Below, piece after piece: positions 1-7,400 of a DNA stretch of 11,404 nt. Numbering within the stretch: the first letter of the stretch is position 1; every line of letters begins with the position of its first letter. Below the pieces are notes generated by a model. It worked only from the letters and a program-made list of their open reading frames with translations. It did no database searches and was not told the DNA's origin. Both the position numbers and the translations under genes were made by a program. The stretch covers positions 1-11,404 of the forward strand of contig JAITPB010000149.1 in the NCBI GenBank assembly GCA_031289625.1. Reading direction: 5' to 3'. The DNA comes from Clostridiales bacterium (GTDB taxonomy: Bacteria > Bacillota > Clostridia > Lachnospirales > WQUN01).

Positions 1-1086
1 CTCGTAATCTATGTATCCCGCATTGGCCTCAATAAAATCCATCGGAAAGAGGACGCCGTACTCCGGCGTCTCTACGCGGATCGTATCCACGCCGAGCAGC
101 AGGGTTTGCGGCTGCAGGACAATATTGACGTCCTGTGTTTGCTCCGCGCTGAATGTAACCGAAGTTCTGATGGTGCGATCCAGTTGAATCTCATTTTCCG
201 CCAGGGCCCGGCTTACAGCGCTCCTGGCGCTCATCGCGTTTACCGTCAGCCAGTAAGCCGTCTCCAGGCCGACGCTCATGTCCGAATCCGTCATGGTTTT
301 ACGCGAGGCTTGCGACACCGCCTCTTCCGCGAAAAGAGTCAGATGATCCACCACAGTGGGGTCGCTCTTCTGCGAATCCGACAGCCCGGAAGCGGCGATG
401 GAAACAGCGTCATACGCGGCGGCGGGGTCATTGACATTTTGCAGCAGATCGATCGGCAGGGCGAGGCCGGAAGACGCGTCCTCCGTTTCGTTCCCGGGAA
501 GCGGCGCTGGCGCGGATTCCGGCGGTTCCGCCGATCCGAAAGGCGGAATGGACGCTGATACCGACGGTGGAACAGACGGCGAGGGCGTCGCGGATGCCGA
601 CGGTGGAATAGATTCCGTTGGCGCCGTAGATTCTGGCGGTAGAATAGATTCCGAGGGCGTCGCGGATTCCGACGGCGAAATAGATTCGGAAGGCATCGCG
701 GATGCCGACAATGGAATAGATTCCGATGGCGTTTCGGATTCTGACGATGGAATAGTTTCTGACGGCGCTGCTGATTCCGACGCCGGAATAGTTTCTGACG
801 GTGCTGCTGATTCTGACGCCGAAATAGATTCCGATGGCGTTTCGGATTCTGACGATGGAATGGTTTCTGACGGCGTCGCAGATTCCGAAGTCGGAATAGA
901 TTCCGTTGGCCATGGCCACCACGGCCACAGATCATTTTCCCATATCGTCAGCGCGGAAGAAGATGTAAGAGCATACGTGCTGCGCGCGCCTGAGTTCGTC
1001 GCTGATTGAGACAGCGTAATAGACGCTATCAGGCACAGAGCAAAAATATCATGAAAAGCCTTCATGGTTTTTCGCGCGTTTCCCAT
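1..1086 (-). CDS. Exported Ser/Pro/Glu/Thr-repeat protein (C-terminus cut by window edge)
   Basis: The reading frame is open from 1086 to the left edge, giving 362 visible residues. Residues 1-39 look like a Sec signal peptide: a basic start (R5, K6, K9), a hydrophobic core around FALCLIASITL, and a possible cleavage site after STYA (residue 39). A Trp/Pro patch, WPWWPWP, follows at residues 54-60. Residues 65-172 are nine tandem 12-residue repeats of the form PxSESxxPSESI. After a short Pro-rich link comes a non-repetitive domain (about residues 185-362), first helical-looking, then beta-like (VRVETPEYGVLFP). I do not recognise this domain. The layout suggests a surface or secreted protein in which the repeats act as a flexible, possibly glycosylated stalk. 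No cell-wall anchor is visible, but the end is missing. ATG 1086 follows an in-frame TAA; ATG 1065 is an alternative start. Neither has a well-spaced ribosome site, so the start is uncertain. It is divergent from the peptidase operon. Confidence 0.8.
   Translation of the reverse strand, partial: MGNARKTMKAFHDIFALCLIASITLSQSATNSGARSTYALTSSSALTIWENDLWPWWPWPTESIPTSESATPSETIPSSESETPSESISASESAAPSETIPASESAAPSETIPSSESETPSESIPLSASAMPSESISPSESATPSESILPPESTAPTESIPPSASATPSPSVPPSVSASIPPFGSAEPPESAPAPLPGNETEDASSGLALPIDLLQNVNDPAAAYDAVSIAASGLSDSQKSDPTVVDHLTLFAEEAVSQASRKTMTDSDMSVGLETAYWLTVNAMSARSAVSRALAENEIQLDRTIRTSVTFSAEQTQDVNIVLQPQTLLLGVDTIRVETPEYGVLFPMDFIEANAGYIDYE
571..894 (-). repeat. Nine tandem 36-bp coding repeats (12-residue SES/PSESI units)
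   Basis: Translated on the minus strand, the array is nine consecutive 12-residue units such as PTSESATPSETI, PSSESETPSESI and SASESAAPSETI, decaying towards PPSASATPSPSV. A higher-order duplication of three units (108 bp) is visible: 715-767 and 823-875 differ at a single base over 53 bp. The units nearest the signal peptide are the most alike and those nearest the C-terminal domain the most diverged. The lack of stops in a 36-bp periodic sequence also leaves other frames open on both strands; those have no start signals. Confidence 0.9.
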
Positions 1087-1111
1087 TTATGTAGAATTGA
1101 GAGACTCGCAT
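1049..1111 (-). other. Short upstream ORF (20 codons) overlapping the start of the exported protein gene
   Basis: ATG 1111 directly follows the strongest ribosome-binding sequence of this leader, AAAGGAGGAG (1112-1121), but the gap is only 2-3 bases, shorter than usual. The ORF encodes MRVSQFYINGKRAKN and a few more residues, and stops at TGA 1049-1051, inside the main gene in another frame. It could be a leader peptide that couples translation to the main gene, the true N-terminus separated by a one-base indel, or chance. There is no evidence that it is expressed. Confidence 0.2.
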
Positions 1112-1155
1112 CTCCTCCTTTTTCCTATGTCTTGAACTATACTATACTCTATTAT

Positions 1156-1185
1156 ATTTTACTTTTTATCATGTGCCTATGTCAA
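1156..1185 (-). promoter_or_regulatory. Sigma-A type promoter for the exported repeat protein
   Basis: Read on the minus strand there is a perfect -35 box TTGACA (1180-1185), an 18-base spacer and a -10 box TAAAAT (1156-1161, five of six consensus bases). A run of eight A's (1188-1195) lies just upstream of the -35 box and could act as an UP element. Transcription would start near 1149, giving a leader of about 60-85 bases. Confidence 0.65.
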
Positions 1186-1271
1186 GATTTTTTTTACAAA
1201 GCAATAATAGCAAAATTCAGGCATAAAATCAATACATTGCACATGAAAACAAACGTCTTGCATGAACCGGT

Positions 1272-1361
1272 ATGAAAGACGACGAATGGGAAAAGCTAAA
1301 CGGCGAAGGCGCTGCGGAGCTGGATGATTCCAAGCACGTGGAAATATACCATAAACGATAA
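1272..1361 (+). CDS. Possible 29-residue small protein or leader peptide
   Basis: An ATG-started ORF beginning MKDDEWEKLNGEG and ending HVEIYHKR, with TAA at 1359-1361, lies just before the ribosome site of the first peptidase gene. It is acidic, with several Asp/Glu residues and one Trp, and has no membrane segment or recognised motif. There is no clear ribosome site before its ATG, and an in-frame TGA precedes it at 1263. It may be a leader peptide of the peptidase mRNA or chance. Confidence 0.2.
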   Translation: MKDDEWEKLNGEGAAELDDSKHVEIYHKR

Positions 1362-1366
1362 AAAAG

Positions 1367-1372
1367 AAAGGG
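1367..1372 (+). promoter_or_regulatory. Ribosome-binding site deciding an ATC start at 1381
   Basis: AAAGGG lies 8 bases before ATC 1381, the usual spacing for a start codon. It is only 3 bases from the out-of-frame GTG 1376 and more than 90 bases from the first in-frame ATG (1465). This supports initiation at or very near 1381. Confidence 0.5.
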
Positions 1373-1380
1373 CTGCGTGA

Positions 1381-2430
1381 ATCACGGACACGAAAACATT
1401 CTTAAAGGAAATTTGCGAAGAAGCCAGCGTTTCCGGATATGAATCCATTGCCAAGCGGATTGAAATGGAATTTGCCAAGTATCGCTGTGACGTAAGCGCC
1501 GACCGCTTCGGCAATGTTATCGCTTGCAAAAAAGGCAAGCAGGGCGGCGGCAAGCTCATGTTCGCCGCGCATATGGACGAAATAGGGCTGATGGTCTCTC
1601 AAATCGATGAGCAGGGTTTCCTGAAATTTTCTCCCATCGGCGGCTGCGATCAGCGAACGCTTTTGAGCCAGGAAGTAATCGTACATGGCCGCCGGGACGT
1701 GTTTGGGGTGATCGGCCTCAAGCCGCCGCACTTGACTTCCGATGAAGAACAGAAAAAATCCGTCTCCATCGCGGACATGGCCATTGACATCGGTTTTTCC
1801 CAAGAGGAAGCCGAACCGCTTGTGCGGGTGGGCGACATCGTCACCGTCAGGCGCAAAACAATTGAACTGCGAAATGATTTGCTGTCCGGCAAGTCGCTGG
1901 ACGATAAGGCGGGCGTCGCCGCGCTGCTGGAATGCGCGAAAAATTTAGTTGATTATGAAAATACGCATGATCTTTATTTTGCCGCCACGGCGCAGAAAGA
2001 GGCGGGGATCAGAGGCGCCCGCGCGGCTGCGTTTAATGTCAATCCCGATATCTGCGTGGTCGTTGACGCCGGTTTTGCCAAAATGCCCGGGCTGGATGCG
2101 TTCAGCGCCATTGAACTGGGAAAAGGCCCTGCGATTGCCGTGGGGCCGAACATACGTTACGCCATTTTTGAAGTGTTAAAAGAAACCGCGGAAAAAAATG
2201 AAATCATGTTTCAGATTGATCCGATTCCTGGCATGTCTTACACGGACGCGATGTTTATACAAATCGCGGGCCGCGGCGTGGCGACGGGTTTGATCAGTCT
2301 GCCGCTGAAATACATGCATACTTCGGTGGAAACCGTCTCGATGAAAGACGTGACGCGCGCCGGCACGCTACTGTCCTGTTTCACGCGAAGTTTAAACAGC
2401 CGCGATTTGGAGATGGTCTTATGCTCTTGA
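1381..2430 (+). CDS. M42-family metallopeptidase paralog 1, catalytic Glu replaced by Lys
   Basis: This is the first of three tandem paralogs of M42 (glutamyl aminopeptidase / deblocking aminopeptidase, FrvX/YsdC-like), proteins that form cytoplasmic tetrahedral TET particles and trim peptides. Counting from 1381 gives 349 residues. The family N-terminal motif (here SVSGYE, about residues 16-21) lies upstream of the first ATG (1465), so starting there would remove 28 conserved residues. The only codon fitting the ribosome site is ATC, preceded by an in-frame TGA at 1378. Metal-ligand motifs are present: AHMDEIG (H64), SLDDKAG (D174), E207, D229 and KYMHTS (H313). The usual QEE is QKE, so Lys206 replaces the general-base Glu; this predicts a metal-binding but impaired or inactive enzyme. 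The gene overlaps the next by 10 bases. Family assignment is firm; function and start are inferred. Confidence 0.85.
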   Translation: MTDTKTFLKEICEEASVSGYESIAKRIEMEFAKYRCDVSADRFGNVIACKKGKQGGGKLMFAAHMDEIGLMVSQIDEQGFLKFSPIGGCDQRTLLSQEVIVHGRRDVFGVIGLKPPHLTSDEEQKKSVSIADMAIDIGFSQEEAEPLVRVGDIVTVRRKTIELRNDLLSGKSLDDKAGVAALLECAKNLVDYENTHDLYFAATAQKEAGIRGARAAAFNVNPDICVVVDAGFAKMPGLDAFSAIELGKGPAIAVGPNIRYAIFEVLKETAEKNEIMFQIDPIPGMSYTDAMFIQIAGRGVATGLISLPLKYMHTSVETVSMKDVTRAGTLLSCFTRSLNSRDLEMVLCS

Positions 2431-3452
2431 AAAGATTGACGGAGTCCGCCGGGCTTCCGGGTTTTGAAAGCGGCGTCCGCGGCGTCATCATGGCGGAAAT
2501 CAAAGCGCATGTCGATTCTATGCGTGTGGACAGAATGGGCAATCTCATTGCCGTCAAAAACGAGCGCGCGTCCGGGCCTCATATCGCGCTGTCCGCCCAT
2601 ATGGATGAAGTGGGCCTGGCAGTGAAAGGCATAGACAGCGACGGGTATCTGCGCGTCGCGTCTTGGGGCGTGGATCCGCGGATACTGCCGGCTAAAACTG
2701 TGCTGGTGGGAAAAAACAAAATTCCCGGTGTGATAGGCTTCAAACCATGGCGCCTGACGTCTGAAGCCGAACGGGATAAAGCGGCCAAAACAGAAGACTT
2801 ATCGATTGACATTGGCGCGTTTACGAAAGAAGAAGCGGCTGAACTGGTTTCCCCTGGCGATTACGCAGCGTTTGACAGCGAGTTTATGGAATTCGGCGCG
2901 CATAAAATTAAGGCGAAGGCGTTGGACGACAGGGTAGGCTGCGCCGTCATCATCGGCATTCTCCAAAGCAATATGCCCTATAAAATTTCCGCCGTCTTCA
3001 ACACACAGGAAGAAGTCGGGCTGCGCGGTTCTTCCGCCTCCGCCAATCAAATTTTTGCCGATCTGGTGATCAATCTGGAAGGTACGATCTGCGCGGACAC
3101 GTCCGGCGTCCCGGAGCATCTGCGCGTAACCACGCAAGGGATGGGGCCGGCCATATCGCTCTCTGACCGGACTTCTGTGTATTTCAAAAAATACCGGGAG
3201 GCAATTCTCAAAACAGCGCGGGACAACGGCATCCCCTGTCAGTTCCGGCAGACGGGCATGGGCGGAACGGATTCTGCGAATTTTCACGCCGCGCACGGCG
3301 GCGCGCCGGTGATTGGTCTGGCCGTGCCCTGCCGCTATATTCACTCGCCTGTCTCCGTGATGGATAAACGCGACTTTGAAAATACCGGCGCGTTAACCGC
3401 CAAATTTATTGAATACTTTAATCAAACGGGAGGCCTCGGACGTGAATCTTGA
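2421..3452 (+). CDS. M42-family metallo-aminopeptidase paralog 2 (apparently active)
   Basis: A 343-residue M42 peptidase with the complete active site: AHMDEVG (H60, D62), ALDDRVG (bridging D169), TQEEVGLRGS (general base E197, metal ligand E198), E220 in LEGTICAD at the position usually held by Asp, GMGGTDSA, and CRYIHSP (H308). M42 enzymes are di-metal aminopeptidases that assemble into hollow dodecamers in the cytoplasm and degrade short peptides; some were once misnamed endoglucanases. Among the three paralogs it matches the family consensus best and is the likely working enzyme. ATG 2421 follows TTGGAG with an 8-base gap. The gene overlaps the end of paralog 1 by 10 bases and the start of paralog 3 by 11, so translation is probably coupled. 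Substrate specificity cannot be read from the sequence. Confidence 0.93.
   Translation: MLLKRLTESAGLPGFESGVRGVIMAEIKAHVDSMRVDRMGNLIAVKNERASGPHIALSAHMDEVGLAVKGIDSDGYLRVASWGVDPRILPAKTVLVGKNKIPGVIGFKPWRLTSEAERDKAAKTEDLSIDIGAFTKEEAAELVSPGDYAAFDSEFMEFGAHKIKAKALDDRVGCAVIIGILQSNMPYKISAVFNTQEEVGLRGSSASANQIFADLVINLEGTICADTSGVPEHLRVTTQGMGPAISLSDRTSVYFKKYREAILKTARDNGIPCQFRQTGMGGTDSANFHAAHGGAPVIGLAVPCRYIHSPVSVMDKRDFENTGALTAKFIEYFNQTGGLGRES
3428..3433 (+). promoter_or_regulatory. Ribosome-binding site deciding GTG 3442
   Basis: GGGAGG sits 8 bases before GTG 3442, inside the end of the preceding gene. It favours GTG 3442 over the in-frame TTG at 3409, which has no such site and would add 11 residues unlike the family N-terminus. 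Confidence 0.75.
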
Positions 3453-4470
3453 ATTGCTGCAAAAAATCTGCGGACTGGCGGCCCCTTCTTCCGGGGAAGG
3501 CGCTGTTAGGGACTGCGTCATTGATTTGTTAAAAGACGTTGCGGACGAAATCAAAGTGGATCCACTGGGCAGCGTCATCGCGCGCAAAAAAGGCGCGGGC
3601 CCAAAAGTCATGTTTGCCTGTCACATGGATCAGCCCAGTTTTATGATTAACTTTATCGACAAAGACGGTTTTCTCCGGTTTTCACACATGGGAAAGCTCG
3701 CGTTTGAACAAATACGCGGGCAGCGCGTAGTTTTTCAAAACGATCCGCCGGGCGAGTCATTGAGAAGTGTCATGACAGGCGTCATCGCTTGTGAAAAAAT
3801 CCGTGACAAGCAACAAGCCTCCATGATCCATTTGTATATGGACGCCGGGTTTAGAAGCCGAGAGGAAGCGGAGAAACACATCGCGATTGGCGGCTTGTGC
3901 GTTTTCGCGGGGGAAACAGTGATCGACGGGCGCAAGATCATATCGCCGGGCCTGGGCCGCGCGGGCGCGTTTGTTCTCGCGGAGACCGCGAAAGCCATGC
4001 AGTCCTCCCCCAATGATATGTACTTTGTGTTCAACGCGCAAAGAGAAGTGGATTTTGCGGGCGCAAAAGCGTCTGTGTGGACGGTTTCGCCGGATTACGC
4101 GGTGTGTTTTGATCTGGCGCCGTCTCACGACATTCCGTCGCCGGAAATACAACAGCTGCCTGTGCGGGCGGGAAACGGCGCGGCGATCAAAATCAAGGAT
4201 TCCTCTGTCATTTGCCATCCAGGCCTGATCCATTTCATAGAAGACACGGCGAAAGAAAACGGCGTCCGGGTTCAGTTTGAAATCTCCGAATCTTTTCAGT
4301 CCGGCGCTGGCCCGGTACACACAGCAAACGGCGGCGTTCCCGCCGGAGGCGTGTCTATACCGGCGCGCGGCATAGATTCCGCGCATCCAATCGCCCTCTT
4401 GTCTGACATAGAAGAAAGTCTGCGGCTGGCGCTTCACCTGGCCCAAAAGCCATTTGAAAATTTGGTTTAA
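3442..4470 (+). CDS. M42-family paralog 3, degenerate active site (probable pseudoenzyme)
   Basis: The 342-residue product keeps the M42 fold signature over its full length: an N-terminal LLQKICGLAAPSSGE, the PLGSVIARKKG strand, CHMDQ, FNAQREV and a C-terminal GGVPAGGVSIPARGID. Key residues are lost. The usual DE after the first His is DQ (H61, D63, Q64). The LDDRxG motif is GLGRAG (about 170-175), so the metal-bridging Asp is gone. QEE is QRE, with Arg201 for the general base and E202 kept. The RYIHS motif is RGIDS, with Asp312 in place of the last His ligand. D224 remains. It is therefore unlikely to bind two metals or cleave peptides. An intact frame, a good ribosome site and coupling to the active paralog argue for a kept structural or regulatory role rather than a pseudogene. 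Its TAA lies 5 bases from the purL stop on the other strand. Confidence 0.87.
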   Translation: MNLELLQKICGLAAPSSGEGAVRDCVIDLLKDVADEIKVDPLGSVIARKKGAGPKVMFACHMDQPSFMINFIDKDGFLRFSHMGKLAFEQIRGQRVVFQNDPPGESLRSVMTGVIACEKIRDKQQASMIHLYMDAGFRSREEAEKHIAIGGLCVFAGETVIDGRKIISPGLGRAGAFVLAETAKAMQSSPNDMYFVFNAQREVDFAGAKASVWTVSPDYAVCFDLAPSHDIPSPEIQQLPVRAGNGAAIKIKDSSVICHPGLIHFIEDTAKENGVRVQFEISESFQSGAGPVHTANGGVPAGGVSIPARGIDSAHPIALLSDIEESLRLALHLAQKPFENLV

Positions 4471-4475
4471 TCGTT

Positions 4476-7400
4476 TTATCGAAAGTAGGAGACGCCGCCC
4501 TCAAACAGCGGCTGAAAATGACAGCCGGGCACATTGCGGTACAGGCCGCGGGCGTATCGTTCGGTGTGGCCCATTTTGCCCAGCACACGTCCATCCGGCG
4601 AGGTAAGCGCTTCCACGGCCAGCGCCGAACCGTTGGGGTTGTAAGGCGCGGCCATCGTGGGCAGGCCGTCCGGCCCCGCATATTGCGCGGCGATCTGATC
4701 GCCTTCCGCGAGACGGCGCAGCGCAGCTTGGGAAGCCGTGAAGCGTCCTTCGCCGTGTGACACGGCGATGGTATGCAAATCGCCGGGGCGCATCAGGCTC
4801 ATCCAAGGCGAACGGGCGGAGGCGACGCGCGTTATGGCCAGCATACTGACGTGACGGCCAATGACATTGTAGGTCAGCGTAGGGCTTTCCGCGTCCGCGC
4901 CGCGGATTTCTCCGAAAGGCAGGAGGCCCAGTTTCACCAGCGCTTGAAAGCCGTTGCAAATGCCCAGCATCAGCCCCGCGCGCGTTCGCAGCAATTCATG
5001 CACCGCTTCCGCGACGCGCGGATTGCGGAAAAAAGAGAGAATGAGTTTCGCCGCGCCTTCCGGTTCATCCCCGCCGGAAAATCCACCCGGCAAAATAATC
5101 ATCTGACAGCGTTGGATCGCTTTCGCCATGCCTCGAATGCTTTCCTCCACAGCCAGCGGCGTCAGATTGCGGATCAAAAACGTCTCCGGATCCGCGCCGG
5201 CGCGCCGCAAGGCGCGAACCGTGTCCAGCTCACAGTTGGCGCCGGGGAAAACCGGCACAAGGGCTTTGGGAAGTGGGGAACGGTGGATGGGCGCCAGACG
5301 CGGGATCGCGGCGCTGGACACGATTGTGTCCACGATTGTGTCCGCAATTGCGGACGCGACTGCATCCGCCTTCACGGCAGTGGAATCATGCGGCGGTATG
5401 GGAACGGGGTATACGGAATCCAGCCTGGAGGCCCAGCCCCTTTCGATTTCAGTCAGATCGATTTCAGTCCAATCAGTTTCAGCCTGAGCCATTGGCCCCC
5501 CGCCGATGACCAGCGTATATTTTTCTGTTGTGACGCCCAATAATTCCGCGTCCAAAAGCGGCGCGGCTTCCGTCAGCTCCAGAATAAATCCCATGCGCCG
5601 CGTGGAGAAAAGCCGTTCAAGCGAAACGGAAGCGTCCAGTTTGATGCCCAGGCGATTGCCGAACGCCATTTTGCAAAGCCCTTCCGCAGCGCCGCCGGAA
5701 CCAACCGCCCAAGCGGACAGGACGTGCTTCGCCGCGATCATCTTCTCTGCTTTATCCAGCGCGGCGGAAACATTTTCATCTGACAAAAGCGCCACCCGCG
5801 AACCAACGCGTTTCAATTCTGGGGAAATCACCCGCTCCGCTTCGCCAGCCGCACAGGAAAAACTTACCAGAGACGGCGGCACGTCCAGCGTTTCAAAACT
5901 GCCGGACATACTATCCTTACCGCCAATCGCCGCGAGGCCCAAGTCCAACTGCGCGGAAAGCGCGCCGAGCAGAGCTGCCAGCGGTTTGCCCCATCGCTTT
6001 GGATCGTCTCGCAGCCGCTCAAAGTATTCTTGAAAGCTCAGCCAGATTTTATCTCGTGAGAATCCTGCGGCGATCAGTTTGGCGGCGCTGTCCGCCACGG
6101 CTGTGTACGCGCCCCAATAAGGGTTCTTTTCGGACAGGTAGGGGTCAAACCCGTAGGCCATGCCGACGCAGGTCGTCGTCTCGCCGTCCACCGGCAATTT
6201 GGCCGCCATAATCTGAGACGGGGTCTGCTGGAATTTTCCGCCATACGGCATCAAAAGCGCGGCGGCGCCTATGGTGCTGTCAAAACGTTCCGCCAAGCCT
6301 TTCCGCGAACAAAAACGCAGATCCCGCAGCAGCGATTTTATTGTCTCTGGAATATCGCTCGGGACGAACGTCCCGACAATTGCCCCAACGCTCGGCTCAA
6401 CGAGCGTTTCAGGCTGAGGCAAAACCTCCACAAACGCCGCGGCGTGTTTGGCCGCGCCGGCTGAATTTAAAAACGATCGGCTGAGATCCACGATGGTCTC
6501 CCCGCGCCAAGTCATTTTTAGGCGCGGGGACGCCGTGACTTTCGCAATCGGCGCCGCTTCCAAATTTTCCGCCCGCGCTTTTTGCAGAAACGCCTTTACA
6601 TCTTCCGGCGCCAGCACGACAGCCATTCGTTCCTGACTTTCACTGACGGCGAGTTCCGTGCCGTCCAGGCCTTCATATTTTTTTGGGATTTGATCCAGAT
6701 CGATCGCCAGCCCGTCAGCCAGTTCGCCGACAGCCACACAGACGCCGCCCGCGCCGAAGTCATTGCAGCGCTTGATCAGGCGCGCCGCTTCTCTGTCGCG
6801 GAAAAGGCGCTGCAGTTTGCGTTCTTCCGGCGCATTGCCTTTCTGTACTTCCGCGCCGCAGGATTCCAGGCTGCGACTGTCGTGCGCTTTCGAGCTGCCG
6901 GTTGCGCCGCCGACGCCGTCACGGCCCGTTCGCCCGCCGATCAGAACCACCACGTCGCCGGGTTCAGGTCTTTCGCGGCGGATATGCGACATCGGCGCCG
7001 CGCCGGCCACCACGCCAATCTCCATGCGTTTGGCGGCATAACCCGGATGATAGATTTCATCCACCAAACCCGTCGCCAGGCCCACTTGATTGCCGTAGGC
7101 GCTGAACCCCGCCGCCGCCGAACCCGCAATTTTGCGCTGCGGCAGTTTTCCCGGCAGAGTTTCGGACAGCGGCGCGGTGGGATCGCCAGAGCCTGTCACG
7201 CGCATGGCCTGAAAGACATACGCGCGGCCGGAAAGCGGATCCCGTATCGCGCCGCCGATGCAAGTCGCCGCGCCGCCATACGGCTCTATTTCCGTCGGAT
7301 GGTTGTGCGTTTCATTTTTGAACAAAAGAAGCCAAGGTTCCCGCGCGCCGTCCACATTGGCCATAATTTTGACAGAGCAGGCGTTGACTTCCTCCGATTC

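Larger units (their letters stand above)
1087..1380. other. AT-rich divergent intergenic region
   Basis: This gap separates the minus-strand exported-protein gene from the plus-strand peptidase operon. Positions 1120-1250 are much richer in A and T than anything else in the window and hold the minus-strand promoter. I found no convincing plus-strand promoter: TTGAAC (1132-1137) with TATTTT (1155-1160), and an isolated TAAAAT (1224-1229), are both weak. A near-repeat, TTGCACATGAA and TTGCATGAA, lies at about 1238-1266. No clear rho-independent terminator or riboswitch fold was seen. Confidence 0.6.

Noticed and set aside
356..1009. Asp/Gly-rich repeat ORF on the plus strand, with further minus-strand ORFs at 339-935 and 428-928
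   Set aside because: They are other readings of the 36-bp repeat array, which lacks stops in several frames. Only the minus-strand frame from 1086 has a promoter, a signal peptide and sensible flanking domains.
1132..1160. Plus-strand promoter TTGAAC with TATTTT for the peptidase operon
   Set aside because: The -10 box matches only four of six bases, and the site lies within the AT-rich core of the opposite promoter. It is too weak to annotate.
1006..1275. Plus-strand ORF of 89 codons across the intergenic region
   Set aside because: It runs over the minus-strand signal peptide and promoter, has no ribosome site and no recognisable sequence.
3409..3441. TTG start at 3409 for the third peptidase
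   Set aside because: No ribosome site at the right distance; GTG 3442 has GGGAGG 8 bases upstream and matches the paralogs' N-termini.
3442..4470. Calling the third peptidase a pseudogene
   Set aside because: The frame is intact at full length with a good ribosome site and retained fold motifs. Loss of catalytic residues alone fits a pseudoenzyme better.
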